From: Athripsodes cinereus
Lineage: Eukaryota; Arthropoda; Insecta; Trichoptera; Leptoceridae
Direction: 5' to 3'
Length of the DNA stretch: 64,000 nt
NCBI GenBank assembly: GCA_947579605.1
Contig: OX388319.1
Span: 2,046,001-2,110,000 of the forward strand
In this document: positions 10,087 to 20,038 of the stretch, piece after piece
Position numbering within the stretch: position 1 is the first letter of the stretch
How the letters are laid out: every line of letters starts with the position of its first letter
The notes under the pieces: generated by a model
What the model saw: the letters and a program-made list of their open reading frames with translations, nothing else
What the model was told of the DNA's origin: nothing
The model's database searches: none
Position numbers and translations under genes: made by a program

Positions 10087-11690
10087 AAGAAGACAAATAA
10101 TGTTACAGCTGTTTTCAAAGAAATGCGTGCTATGACTTGAGCTTCAACAATTAAATTTTATGAGCATACGCCTTTCAAGAGAAGTTTTAAAATAAAATGT
10201 TTCAAGAACAATGAATAATCCATTCTTAGCTACAAAGTAATAAATGAAAAATATTTTATTACGTCCATCATCTGAAAGCGAAAGATTCGAAAAAATAATT
10301 AAAACAAACCAAAATGGAACAAATATCAAAAACGCAATTTAAAAATTCAAACAATGAACAAAACGAAGAAGTACATACGACTGCGCCATCTATAGTATGC
10401 GCATACGTATATAACTATACGAGTATAATATTAATATAGTAAGACATTAACGACGCGACGTCTCGTGAAACTAATTATGTGTGAGCAAACAATCGAGAGT
10501 CGACGTTCTATTTTTATTTGAAAAGAGAAAAAGGAAACCGTACTTATTATTATTATTATTATCGAGGCGGCGGGAAAATTGTTACCTGGTTTAGAGGATA
10601 ATTAAAAGCGTGTACCGCTCAGTTAAGCGGAGGACAATAATTGAAACAGATAGTGGGAGAGCAATTAGTGACGGGGTGGCTGCGGTTGGAAGATGAGAGG
10701 ATGAGGGAGTGTGAAGTATTCTTTTATCGATTTTTCCCGTCGACTCGAGAAATATCGAAAAAAAATTAAATGCAAATAATATGTCTTTTATTAATTTTGT
10801 TGGTTTTTAGACAGTAAAAAGATCAAATAATGTTTATAATAATGGCTATAAAATTGGAGGCGAGAATCTAAAACGCAAAAATAGAGTTTGAAAAATATCA
10901 CTTAATATCATCACAACTAAAGGATGAAAAAAAACAATACTTATTTTTAAGAAGAGCATCTTCCATTTCATTGAAAGCATTTACAAAAAAGTTGTGTTTG
11001 ATCAGTTTAATACCCAATAAATACATACTCGCTTTGTCTTTAAAATAATGAATAATTTACATTTATTTTCTTCGTATGTCTAGCTTAATGTTACATGAAT
11101 TATGCAACTAATAAATAACAGCCAATTGGAATATCTGTTAATTGAAATAATACAATCAATGCAGAAAAAAAACACTCATAATTGTTTTAAAAAAACTGCG
11201 ATTTCTCGATAAAATGAGAAATACAATAAATGAAAATCGACGAAAATTGTAATAATAATAATGATGATACGTATGTACCTACTTCTTTTCGGTACACTTT
11301 ATACTTTGACTATGGTACAGTAAAAGTAATGATATCGGTAGTATACTCTTTTTCTCCGTCCCGGACATTAACCAGTATTTATGGTGATTGTCCCCACTTC
11401 ACATAGATGGCGGTGTTTGATACCATGAAAATAATAATAATAATAATTTGTACCACAATATTATTAAATAACGAAGAAGAAAAGGTGTTCGGTTACTTAA
11501 TGCTAATTTTAATTCATTGCGAATTGCAAAAGAGGAAAAAAATTGCACTGAAAATTGAACTTCCTCAGTATGTAGATTGAACGTATTTTTTATTGACTTG
11601 TCTTTTTGACACAATCGAGTGCCCAATTGTTCAGAAGTGCGAACGTTAATCATCTTTGATTACTTAGATAAAACATATATATTATAAATA
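10087..11690. other. Unassigned; one GC-richer block
   Basis: The block at about 10,560-10,740 (GAGGCGGCGGGAAAATTG, CGTGTACCGCTCAGTTAAGC, GTGACGGGGTGGCTGCGG) is less AT-rich than its surroundings, has no sensible reading frame and matches no other part of the window. The rest is AT-rich with an (ATT)n run at 10,545-10,561. Confidence 0.4.
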
Positions 11691-11765
11691 GGGTGGATAA
11701 GTGGTGAACACACTCGCCTTGTAAGCGAAAGGTCGTGGGTTCGAGACCCGAATTGAACAGAACGT
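11691..11765 (+). repeat. tRNA-like SINE head (SINE5 type)
   Basis: GGTGGATAAGTGGTGAAC resembles a tRNA D-arm/A box, CTTGTAA resembles an anticodon loop (TGT), and GGTTCGAGACCC is a perfect B box. The acceptor-stem halves do not pair and the anticodon and T stems contain mismatches. A tRNA-derived SINE head or tRNA pseudogene is therefore more likely than a working tRNA-Thr gene. Confidence 0.55.
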
Positions 11766-12059
11766 TTCTGCTTGTTTCTCGAATTAAATCGATGTGAATA
11801 ATTTATCAAGAATGGTTTAAATACAAAGTTTTTTTTTTATCGAAATATTTAGATTTCTAGTTACATCTTTTATATTTATAGGCACTTCAAGCGACGGTCT
11901 GGGAGTTTTACGACGTCGAGCAACGTGAGGTATGCTGAATGGATTCACTCTTTCGACATGTACATAATATCTTATTTGTGATCTGAAAAATGAGATCCCA
12001 AAAAGATGGTTGCTTATAAGGTTTGCATAAAGCGTCTCTCGATTGGTGGACCTTACATT

Positions 12060-12242
12060 GTGACAGTGAGAATGGTGGAATTAGTGAACGTTGTCCATGG
12101 ACACCGAAAGTAATCACTTAAGCCAGCCTAGAGCCAATTCGTTAGCGTTGGGACACCTTTCTCACTTCTTCCGATTAGATTTTACACAATGTTGCATTGT
12201 GTAGACATGGTTCTCCAATCGAGGTTTATGATTGGTTTTCAT
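12060..12242 (-). repeat. R2 dispersed repeat
   Basis: Closest copy is 38,660-38,828. Shared blocks: TTGTCCATGGACAC, GCCTAGAGCCAATTCG, GATTAGATTTT, ACAATGTTGCATTGTGTA (an 8-9 bp hairpin) and TGGTTCTCCAATCGAGG. It is the reverse complement of the R2 block seen at 5.8 kb (ACGAATTGGCTTAAGGCTGG). No coding potential. Confidence 0.7.
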
Positions 12243-12254
12243 CTCCATTTCATA

Positions 12255-12398
12255 ATATGTGGTTAGATGGAAGAAATAACTATAAAATGATAATCTCGCC
12301 ACTGCATAATATCATCACATTTTTTCTAACCTAAACTGATTTGTTGATTTTCTTATGGTAATGATGATGTGCAAGAAGAATAAAATAAAAAAATAAAA
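12255..12398 (+). repeat. LINE 3' UTR fragment
   Basis: Second copy of the sequence at 920-1,048 (GTTAGATGGAAGAAATAAC, GATAATCTCGCCACTGCAT, ATGATGATGTGCAAGAAG) with an A-rich tail. It abuts the R2 copy upstream. Confidence 0.6.
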
Positions 12399-12993
12399 GT
12401 CGTGTATTTATTTAGAACTGTATCGGCATTTGTTCCCAGTTCAAATACTCAAAAAGTTACATCATTTAGAGTATTAAAACAGCTCATTATCATTAAGAAT
12501 TAATTATGTATTAAATGCTCCGAAGATTAGCCTGATATGAACCTGTACAGTAGATAAATCAGTACACGCTAGAATTACCAGAACAATGATACTTTCTCAT
12601 ATAATCGCCGATATAATTTCAGCTAATGTAATTTTAATTACCAAAACAAGAGAATATCTAAAGGGTTAAACAATCGTGAGCTGACGAGCCGACGGTATTA
12701 TTATCGAAAATTTTATTATTACCCTTTTCCCGTTGGCTTGCGTTTTTTGTTAAATTGACAACAACAACAAATAATAGTACCACCTATTATACCATCACAG
12801 CATATCCCACAAGTGAGGTGACCACCAGATAAAATACATGTAGTAAAAATGCATATTTTTCTCTTCGTGCCAGTAAAAAAATAGATGTCCAGGATGAGTG
12901 GCATAGCTTCTCGCTGAATTGTATGTAGATGTTAATATTGGTCTTATAGTGAGTTTAACGAACATCTTTCTTTTAAAGGACGCTCAAACATTT

Positions 12994-13454
12994 CTTCTTC
13001 TTCTATTAGTGCCGTATCAGGTCCCCCCGACGTTGGCGATCACTCTGGAGAATGCCTCCCTGTCTCACGCTGTGCGGACCAGAGGCCTGAGTCAACAACA
13101 CACTTTCGTCTCACGTTCCCGCTCCGTTAGCGTTCGGGTGCAGACAATGTTGCAAGCAAGTGTCAATTTCGTTGCTAAGATACACAATAGTTACGAAAAT
13201 TAACACTTTGGCGCACCATCGTCTGCACCCGAACGCTAGCGGAGCGGGAACGTGACGCGATAGTGTGTTGTTGACTCAGGCCTCAGCTCTCCCATCCGTG
13301 TTATTCCGGTCCACTGCCGTATATTCCGTAGCCACGACATCTGCCTCCTTCCTACTCCACGACGTCCCTCAATCTTGCCTTCAATTATCAATTGCAGAAG
13401 CCGATATTTATCGCCTCGCAGAATGTGGCCCAAATATGAGACTTTACGAACCTT
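12994..13454 (-). mobile_element. 5'-truncated LINE-C insertion with 7-bp TSD
   Basis: Flanked by direct repeats AACATTT (12,987-12,993 and 13,455-13,461). The minus strand encodes the LINE-C C-terminus: GHILRGDKYRLLQLIIEGKI, EGRRGVGRRQMSWLRNIRQW, then TGITRMGELR. After the embedded MITE it resumes as LVRTA-stop-DREAFSRVIANV and ends in a (GAA)n-type tail (CTAATAGAAGAAGAAG on the minus strand). This is target-primed reverse transcription with 5' truncation. The enzyme core is absent, so it cannot move by itself. Other LINE-C ends are at 35,880-35,975 and 59,449-59,697. Confidence 0.88.
13089..13277. mobile_element. 189-bp MITE inside LINE-C
   Basis: Long terminal inverted repeats start GAGTCAACAACACAC and continue, with few mismatches, through CGTTCCCGCTCCG, TAGCGTTCGGGTGCAGAC and on toward the centre, so over half of the element is self-complementary. 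AGGCCT flanks it on both sides (13,083-13,088 and 13,278-13,283), duplicating a LINE-C codon pair. No ORF. GC content is clearly higher than its surroundings. Superfamily unassigned: a 6-bp duplication is unusual. Confidence 0.85.
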
Positions 13455-13664
13455 AACATTTATAGAAAAAAATTGGAGACTTATTCTTTACCGGGGACTC
13501 CACGGGACAACGAATATTGACACAACAAAATTTTTGAACGATAATTATTCACCACGTTTCAAGGCAGTAGGTACCTAATTAATTTATTTAATTATTTATT
13601 CATCAAATATTTATGGCTTAAGCTTTTTTACAATCAACATAAACAACAAAATTATACAGTCTTT

Positions 13665-13728
13665 AATGTGAAAGGTGTGTAAGGTTGTATTGAGGTTTAT
13701 AACAAAACCGAGATATATCTTAAAGAAA
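13665..13728 (+). repeat. SINE1 3' fragment
   Basis: TGTGAAAGGTGTGTAAGGTT, GAGGTTTATAACAAAACC and GAGATATATCTT match the 3' third of SINE1. The tRNA-like head is missing. Confidence 0.75.
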
Positions 13729-16010
13729 GGATAAAATCAATCATATAAACAAAAACATGCTAACATAACCATGTACATTGCACTCTATCAACAAACACAC
13801 ATAGGCATAATGGAGTTTTGTTATGAATGCAGAATACTTCTCTACACTTTGTTCGTATGAGAAATAAGTTTAAGAGTGCACTCGTAAGTAAGAAGAAGTC
13901 ACTCTAACACACACAATATTTTCTACGATGGGCTTTATGTTTCAAATAATGACAACGAGCTTATGTTATTTTCAAGAGATTGCCACTTTTCAGAACAACG
14001 GTATTAAACAAACGCATCGCTTGTCTATTTGTCTATTGCCTCGTCTATTGTCTATTTGTATATTCTTTATTCAAGATACAGCTGTACATTGTACAATAAA
14101 TGTTAACCTTTTAACATAATAAGTAACTATGTGATGAAACACTGTATACTGAACTAAACCATATTCCCTTCCCCGATATTCTTCACTTCGTCTATCTGAT
14201 TTTTTTTTATAATATTTTTTAAATGTTTGTTTTTACAAAAATAAATAAAGTATTCATTGATGTTTTTTTGTGAATTAAATTGTTCGATCGCTGTACTGTC
14301 AACTAAATGTATTTTACATTATACAACATTGAACAATGTTTGCAAACTTTGTTGGTTCTTTACCTGTCGACAATTGATTATTATTTGCTATATGTATTTT
14401 ATTCATATTTTATTTATCTGTTTGCGCAATCAAATGAAATTAAAAACCGAGACTTTCAATAGGCTACTTACTGGGTATGTAAATCTACAGTTTTTTTTTT
14501 ATTATATATCACTTGAAATCATTGATAACATAATTCCTGAATTTCAACCAAACGCTTCATAAGAAACACTTAATTTTTAAATAGAAAATAATTACACTTT
14601 TAAATGATTACCATCTCTCGTGAACGTAAAAATATTTTCAGGCGAAAGAATTTCAGAATATATACACTTTTCAGTAGTTTCAATAAAGCATATAAAATTA
14701 TTATAATTTATTAGTTATAACCCAAATTGGGAGTGCTGCTATCGTACAAAGTAAAAGTATCACGTATTATTACTATAGAACTGTAAAAAAAGTTTTTCCA
14801 TCTACTGGCAGTTAAAAACTTCCGCTTTGATGGCGTACTTGCGAACTCGTACAATGTATGAAAAACCTTTGAGTTTATGTTTACAACCTAACTACATTGA
14901 AGGAGATCAACCTGCCGACGGATAACTCAAAAGTCTAATGTGCTCAGAAACCGTTTATCCGTAACCACCTAAAAACAGAAAAAAAACAACAACAAATAAG
15001 TTTTGCTGTGGATCATTCGGAATAGGTTTCCTACTTTTTTATATAAAATTTTGAGTGCTTTGAAATAAGAGTAAAATAAGTAACAATTCAAGTAAAATAT
15101 ATTTTTTATATTTTCTTTTTCAGCATTGATGAGATTGACGTTTCTTTCGAATCTCTCATTTTACATCGTAAGCAGAAGACAACCTGTATATTCTTTGAAT
15201 AAATTAGAACTACTGACTATTTCATTAGTAGGAAGTCCTAATTTTTTTAAGGAAAAAAATTACTCAAAGGTAAAAAATGACATATGATTTACACTAGTTT
15301 TTCTATTTAATAACGACAATGCCTTAGTTAAGAATCTGATTTGAAATATCAAACATTTAAATTTTTCAGTAAATAAATTAGATTATAAAAAAGAAAGAAA
15401 ATAAGCTTCGACATTGTAAGGGTAGGCCGTCACTGGCTGTCTGCGTCGCGATGCCACTGAAGCAGTATTACAATATGTAATTTCGAATAAAAAAGTTCGA
15501 GTGAAGTTTTTATTCATTCCACAGAAACAAATAACATTAATCAAGTGCCTTTTTATACGGGGCAATTCGAAGTGATGCATATTTTAGTTTCCCTGCAGTT
15601 AAATTTATTGAGAAACTTCTCGATAGGGGTTATTTTAGGGGTAGTCCTGAAAAATGAATGATCCTTGAGTTTTGAGTGGATTGTTGTTTCCTTGTACTAG
15701 AAGATATATTGACGACATTAAAAAATGTTTCAACCGGCATTATACATATAAATCTGAATTCAAAGATACGTCCTAAATATTAAATTGGATCACATCTGCT
15801 TGACTTTGCATTTTTTTTGAGTTATTTAATTTAGTCGCTATCAAAGCCGTCAGGTATTTATAGCTATGAAGTACAAAGAATAAGAGCAGTTCACATTTTA
15901 TTAATTGAAATATAGCTCTGAAACAAAATGTAAAACTAATAACCAAAAAGCAAACAACTCACAAGGTTTGCATCGGCGTGAATGATCTTTTCACAATAAA
16001 TTGTTATTTT
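13729..16010. other. Unassigned AT-rich sequence
   Basis: No gene or repeat family recognised. Open frames at 13,928-14,119, 14,257-14,562 and 15,383-15,580 (minus) show no domain and look like chance in AT-rich DNA. Confidence 0.45.
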
Positions 16011-16012
16011 GA

Positions 16013-16110
16013 CAACGATATCAGAGCGCTGGGAACGTCGTGGGAATAGATGACTCAATTGGCGCAAAGACGCTCTGAATGTAGAAGAGCGTTGAGGGAC
16101 GAAGTATTAC
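16013..16110 (+). pseudogene. LINE-A 3'-end fragment
   Basis: GACAACGATATCAGAGCGC, TCGTGGGAATAG, CAATTGGCGCAAAGACGCTC and TGAATG match the end of LINE-A at 31,790-31,870, coding the DIRAxGxSW ... LAQRRSEW region. Short and with a stop in place of one Glu codon. Decayed. Confidence 0.7.
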
Positions 16111-16299
16111 ATAAGCGGAATGAATAAAAATAAAATGAAATATATTTTTTTTCCATGGAGCCCTAGGAAGAAGGAAAGGTTTCCCACTAATTTCCGTAAG
16201 TTTTCAAATATTCTGGAAGTGATGCTTGTAAAAGATCACAGATATGATAGATTGAGTTGACGTTCATTTTGTTAAACTCCATATTACTTTATATAAAAT

Positions 16300-16502
16300 C
16301 CTTTTTTACCTCCTCTTTCCTTTCTTTAAAAAATTTTCTTTATGTGAAGGTTTTATGAAATTGGGTTAGTTGGAAGAAATCGCGCCTCTGCGATAAACTC
16401 GCCCTCTGTATATTGATTGTATGATTGTCTTTGTTTGAAATGTATTTTTGTGTAAATTTGCTTGTTATCAATGTACAGTAAAGAATAAATAAATAAATAA
16501 AA
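16300..16502 (+). repeat. LINE-G 3' UTR with (AATA)n tail
   Basis: Reads ACCTCCTCTTTCCTTTC, GGGTTAGTTGGAAGAAATCG, CGCCTCTGCGATAAACTCGC, CCTCTGTATATTGATTG, ending AATAAATAAATAAATAAAAT. This is the reverse complement of 36,743-36,930, where the coding end is retained. A 5'-truncated LINE insertion lacking coding sequence. Confidence 0.8.
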
Positions 16503-16619
16503 TAAAAAATAAAAATATAGTAAAACGTAAAACTCAGTCAGATTAAGTTTATTTCCATGAAAATAATATAAACATGATACTGTATTTAGCATCTATAGTT
16601 CAGCCACTACCACCAATCA

Positions 16620-16815
16620 TTAATATTTTATTTATTTCTGTTAATGTGGCATGGGACCTGCGTAGGTCAGGCGGTGCAATATTAGACAACACCGGTAACT
16701 AGTGAGATGGAATCGACTTTATGGTCCCTGTTAGGACCTGCAGAGCATCCATGAAGCAGGAACGGAGGCAGTGAACTGGCTGTCAGTGCTGGAGCCAACA
16801 CTGTAGAGGATACGA
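16620..16815. other. GC-richer block of unknown nature
   Basis: Contains GGCATGGGACCTGCGTAGGT, CAGGCGGTGCAATATTAG, GTCCCTGTTAGGACCTGC and ACGACGCAGCCCACATGG. Clearly less AT-rich than its flanks. No frame is convincing, no second copy is in the window and no ends are visible. Probably an old repeat or transposon fragment. Confidence 0.4.
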
Positions 16816-17377
16816 CGCAGCCCACATGGGTTTATATTTATCAACACACCGAACCATACGAAAAGTAAAGTAAGTATTTAGCGTGCACGTTTATTGCATG
16901 CAGGTAGTCCACTGTCAACCCTATAAATGTTGGAGATGTTGTGACGGTGTAGATAGAAAAAAAAGACATTACTTATTCTGAAGTACGTACTACACAGTTC
17001 AAAGATACGTATTCGACTATGCCTAACAAGTACATACATACATTTTCCAGACAAAGGCATAATTATGTGCACTTGTGATAAAATTACGTAAGTATCTGAA
17101 ATCGCTAATGACTCGGAGCAATATTCTATCTGAATTTCTTATGAATAATATTCAATAATGACTACAGCCTCACAATGGCGTTGCACTTAAAGTTTTACAC
17201 ATTAGAAAAAGCTGGCAAGTATGAAACAATTTGGAATAATTATTAACCATTTATCTACGTAGATTGATATAAGATTCCATTTTTATCTTTGTATGTGTCT
17301 CTTCATATCGTTACTCTTTTAGGTTTGAATCAGATAAAATGGAAAGCCATATTGAGGTCGTATTCCAGATAAATATT

Positions 17378-17571
17378 CCGTGGAGCACTTGGCTATGAAT
17401 TTGTCTCCCACTCTTTTCTGTAAGTTTATGAGTGTTCTGTAAAAGGCAGATGTTCAAAAAAGTAAAAACATTTTACATCTTTAAATTCGACGATGATTTT
17501 TGTCAACCATTATGAATGTCTTAATTTTTTGTAGTCAAGGAGAGAGCGGCTTGCATGTTTATTGTGGAAGA
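17378..17571 (+). repeat. SINE2 copy, 3' truncated
   Basis: CCGTGGAGCAC, TCTCCCACTCTT, GAGTGTTCTGTAAAAGGCAG, ACATTTTACATCTTTAAATT and GGCTTGCATGTTTAT follow the SINE2 order of 50,818-51,066. The last ~45 bases of the family (GGCTACCCCACTTGTGGG) are missing. Confidence 0.8.
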
Positions 17572-18170
17572 CGCAAAATTGCCCAATTTGTGAAATTTTC
17601 CGTGATGGTGTGCATTATGTGTTGCAATAACTTTATTTCCCAGATATTTCCCAAATTCCAAAAGGAGTCCAATGATTCCTATTTATCCGATAAGTAACAA
17701 TTTGTTTATCCTTTCAACTCTCTCCAATCTATCAGTAGGTACCACTATGGCAGTGTTGGCATCTCTGACCCTATCACTCAGTGGAAAATATATAAATTTT
17801 CAGCGGCAACACAAAAAATGACGAGTCAACATTTTCTACTTTTTGAATATTTAACACCCCCCTCCCCAGAGCCACGAGTTTCAACCAATGACGTGTGTTT
17901 AAAATAATAATAAAAATAAAATCTACTTTATTCAAGAGTGAAGTAAAAACGCGACAGCAAAAAACACTTAAAATATACAAAATTCAAAAAGTTTCAAACA
18001 AACGAAGTTGACTCAAGAACAAGAAGTAGTGAATGTTCGAGTGGAAGACGCAAAATGGAAATAAAAAGCGGTGAAAAGAAAGAAAAACGAAATTCAACAA
18101 ATATATCCCTTTGTTGTTAATTTGTACCTATGTCCTTTATATATACTTTTAAGGCAGCTAAGAAGAAAAA
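17572..18170. other. Unassigned sequence
   Basis: No family or gene recognised. A C-rich run (CACCCCCCTCCCC) at 17,856-17,868 is the only notable local feature. Confidence 0.4.
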
Positions 18171-18224
18171 CTATTCCCTTCGTTGAAAGATTAATACTTT
18201 GGGCATATTTCTGAATAAGTGGGA

Positions 18225-18665
18225 TAAATGCGAGAGTATGAGTGGGAGTGGAATAAAAGGAGATGCGTTTACTGAGAAGAATGGTTGCGAGATAGAGTGA
18301 AGAATGAGGATATCAGGAGGATGAGCGGATGTGAGAGGAGTGTTGTGGAAAGAATGCGTGTAAACAAGTAACGATGGTTTGGACATGTTGAGCGAATGCA
18401 AGATGAAAGGATGACGAAGAGGATGTATTTATCTGAAAGAGGGGGTGTGAGAAAGCGCGGGCGTCCAAGAACCACGTGGCTTGATCATGTGGATCATATT
18501 CTTAAGGACGGCCGCGTGTTGAGTAAGAGAAATCGTCGTGTATGTATGAGAAAATGGATGAATGTAGAGGAAGCGAAAGAAGTATGTAAATATAGATCTG
18601 AACGGCGCTCCGTTCTCTCTGCCTTCCCCACCTGGGACACGGCGTGATGGTATAGTGCAGTATAT
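18225..18665 (+). pseudogene. LINE-D pol C-terminal region, broken
   Basis: Translation runs DRVKNEDIRRMSGCERSVVE, RMRVNK, a stop, RWFGHVERMQDERMTKRMYL, SERGGVRKRGRPRTTWLDHV, then a tail to a stop at about 18,645. R-W-F-G-H-V-E-R-M and G-R-P-R-T-T-W are hallmark C-terminal motifs of one insect LINE lineage, distal to the RT domain. It has an in-frame stop and a frameshift at the upstream MRLLRRMVAR block. The 3' end is CACCTGGGACACGGCGTGAT plus GGTATAGT, nearly the SINE2 3' end. A second LINE-D copy is at 32,300-32,720. Confidence 0.85.
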
Positions 18666-18744
18666 TTCTGACGTTGATGAATATTTCGAATAATTTTGAT
18701 TTCATATGAATCAAGTCTTTAGACTTATTTAACATCGAAGTTAT

Positions 18745-18868
18745 ATGTGACCAAGTGAAGGACATGAATTGTGGCAACTACGTATAATTAAAGAGACTGG
18801 CGGAAAATAAGGAGGAATGAAGAAGAAAATGCAAACTCGTTGCAGACCAATCCAATGAATTGTTACTC
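18745..18868 (+). pseudogene. LINE-B 3'-end fragment
   Basis: Encodes DMNCGNYV, a stop, LKRLAENKEE, a stop, RRKCKLVADQSNEL. This matches the C-terminus of the LINE-B copy at 44,382-44,822 (DMNCGSYVELKRLAENREEW). The adjoining LINE-D and LINE-B ends make this a pile-up of two 5'-truncated insertions. Confidence 0.82.
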
Positions 18869-19061
18869 TATTTATTGTTTTACCAAAGAAATTCTTAAAT
18901 AAAAATCCTTATATTATGTGCGTATGTTGAAAACAAAAAAAAAGTATCTTGTGTTTTGATAAAGGTTGAATTCTTTGAGATAATGCTTAAATATAACAGT
19001 TTCAGTGAAATAATAATTATTTCATTAATTGTATCGGCATTTACTTTGTAACACTTCATTT

Positions 19062-19112
19062 TAAATTATCAAATAAAATAAATATTTATTTTATTTTATT
19101 TGATAATTTAAT
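19062..19112. repeat. AT-only palindrome
   Basis: TAAATTATCAAATAAAATAA followed by its near-complement TTATTTTATTTGATAATTTA, with a few unpaired bases between them. Could be a cruciform-forming AT palindrome. No flanking duplication was recognised. Confidence 0.7.
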
Positions 19113-19946
19113 AATTATTTATTTATTTTTTATTTATTTAATTGAACATAACAAACAATACAGATATAGCAAATACATAGATTATTCTATAAAAACTTAA
19201 ATCTAAACATCCTCCGTATAGAGACAAGTCTCGTGAAAAGGAGGGTAATGCTTAACTAATAAAGTTTTACCGAGGACGATAGAAGCTTATTATATGTAAT
19301 TGTTCCACTGGCTAACCCGTTTGTGAAAAATGACGTGATGGTATGAAAAAAAATATTAATTTCTCATGGTGATATATAAACAAATCACGAATCTGGAGCC
19401 CGGAAGAAAAAATTTCTACTTAAATCACAAATATATATTTTTGATAAATACAGTGCTTCCATTTATCATCAATTTTACCATTAAGTTTTGAGTGATGGCG
19501 GACTAGAAGCTAGTACTGGAATAAGAGAATAATATAAGTACACAAAAAAACGTTGTTAAGAAGAGAAAATCAATGGCAAACTTTAAATTTAAAAACACCT
19601 TTTTGTCGCTGTGATAATAATGTTGCCACTACCTACACATATTTTTTTATTTAAGATGAATCTGAATTTGACGTATTCCTAAATACAATTCAAACACCCT
19701 CTCAGTAATATATGTCAATACGTTTCTTATGTCTATACCACTAAATCACCTTCAAAAAGTGGTGTATCCAGTGAAATTATTGTATGCCATGAATTTACAG
19801 GTTGTTTTTTCCGTGTGTAATAAATAAGAAATTAATAGAATCTAATGTCTCCTTATAAACATTGTAAAACAATATTTTAAACAGTTTTACGAAAACACAA
19901 ATATTAAACAAATACATAACAGAAAAAATAACAATACTTTTTTTAT
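19113..19946. other. Unassigned AT-rich sequence
   Basis: No recognised gene or repeat family. Confidence 0.4.
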
Positions 19947-19947
19947 A

Positions 19948-20038
19948 TATGGAAGAAAACACAATTGGTTCTAGTTTTACCTAATATTTTATTGACTAGT
20001 GACCTGGTTTCGACTTCTAAAGCCATTGTCAAACTGTT
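19948..20038 (-). ncRNA. Hammerhead-like relic in a dispersed repeat
   Basis: On the minus strand: TTGACAA (two changes from CUGAUGA), a 5-bp stem GGCTT/AAGTC with loop TAG, then GAAAC and CAGGTC. This keeps the stem II-GAAAC-(near-palindromic ACCAGGT)-C architecture of short Penelope-type hammerheads. A second copy, further decayed, is at 41,165-41,252. The shared upstream blocks (ATATGGAAG, ACAATTGGTT, ATTGTCAAACT) show that it is a dispersed repeat. Core substitutions make activity unlikely. Confidence 0.4.

Larger units (their letters stand above)
12778..13505 (-). mobile_element. SINE2 copy split by a nested LINE insertion
   Basis: The plus strand reads TACCATCACAGCATATCCCA, CACAAGTGAGGTGACCACCA, TCTTCGTGCCAG and AAAGGACGCTCAAACATTT up to 12,993. 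SINE2 then resumes at 13,455 with AACATTTATAGAAAA, TTGGAGAC and ACCGGGGACTCC. Joined, this is one minus-strand SINE2 copy in the order seen at 43,272-43,505. It was the target of the LINE-C insertion at 12,994-13,454. Confidence 0.8.

Noticed and set aside
11691..11765. Functional tRNA-Thr (TGT) gene
   Set aside because: B box is perfect, but acceptor halves do not pair and arm stems have mismatches; better explained as a SINE head.
13236..13456. Short plus-strand open frames
   Set aside because: They are antisense to the LINE-C C-terminus and cross the MITE boundary.
18171..18475. Ser/Leu-rich minus-strand open frames
   Set aside because: Antisense shadows of the LINE-D coding strand.
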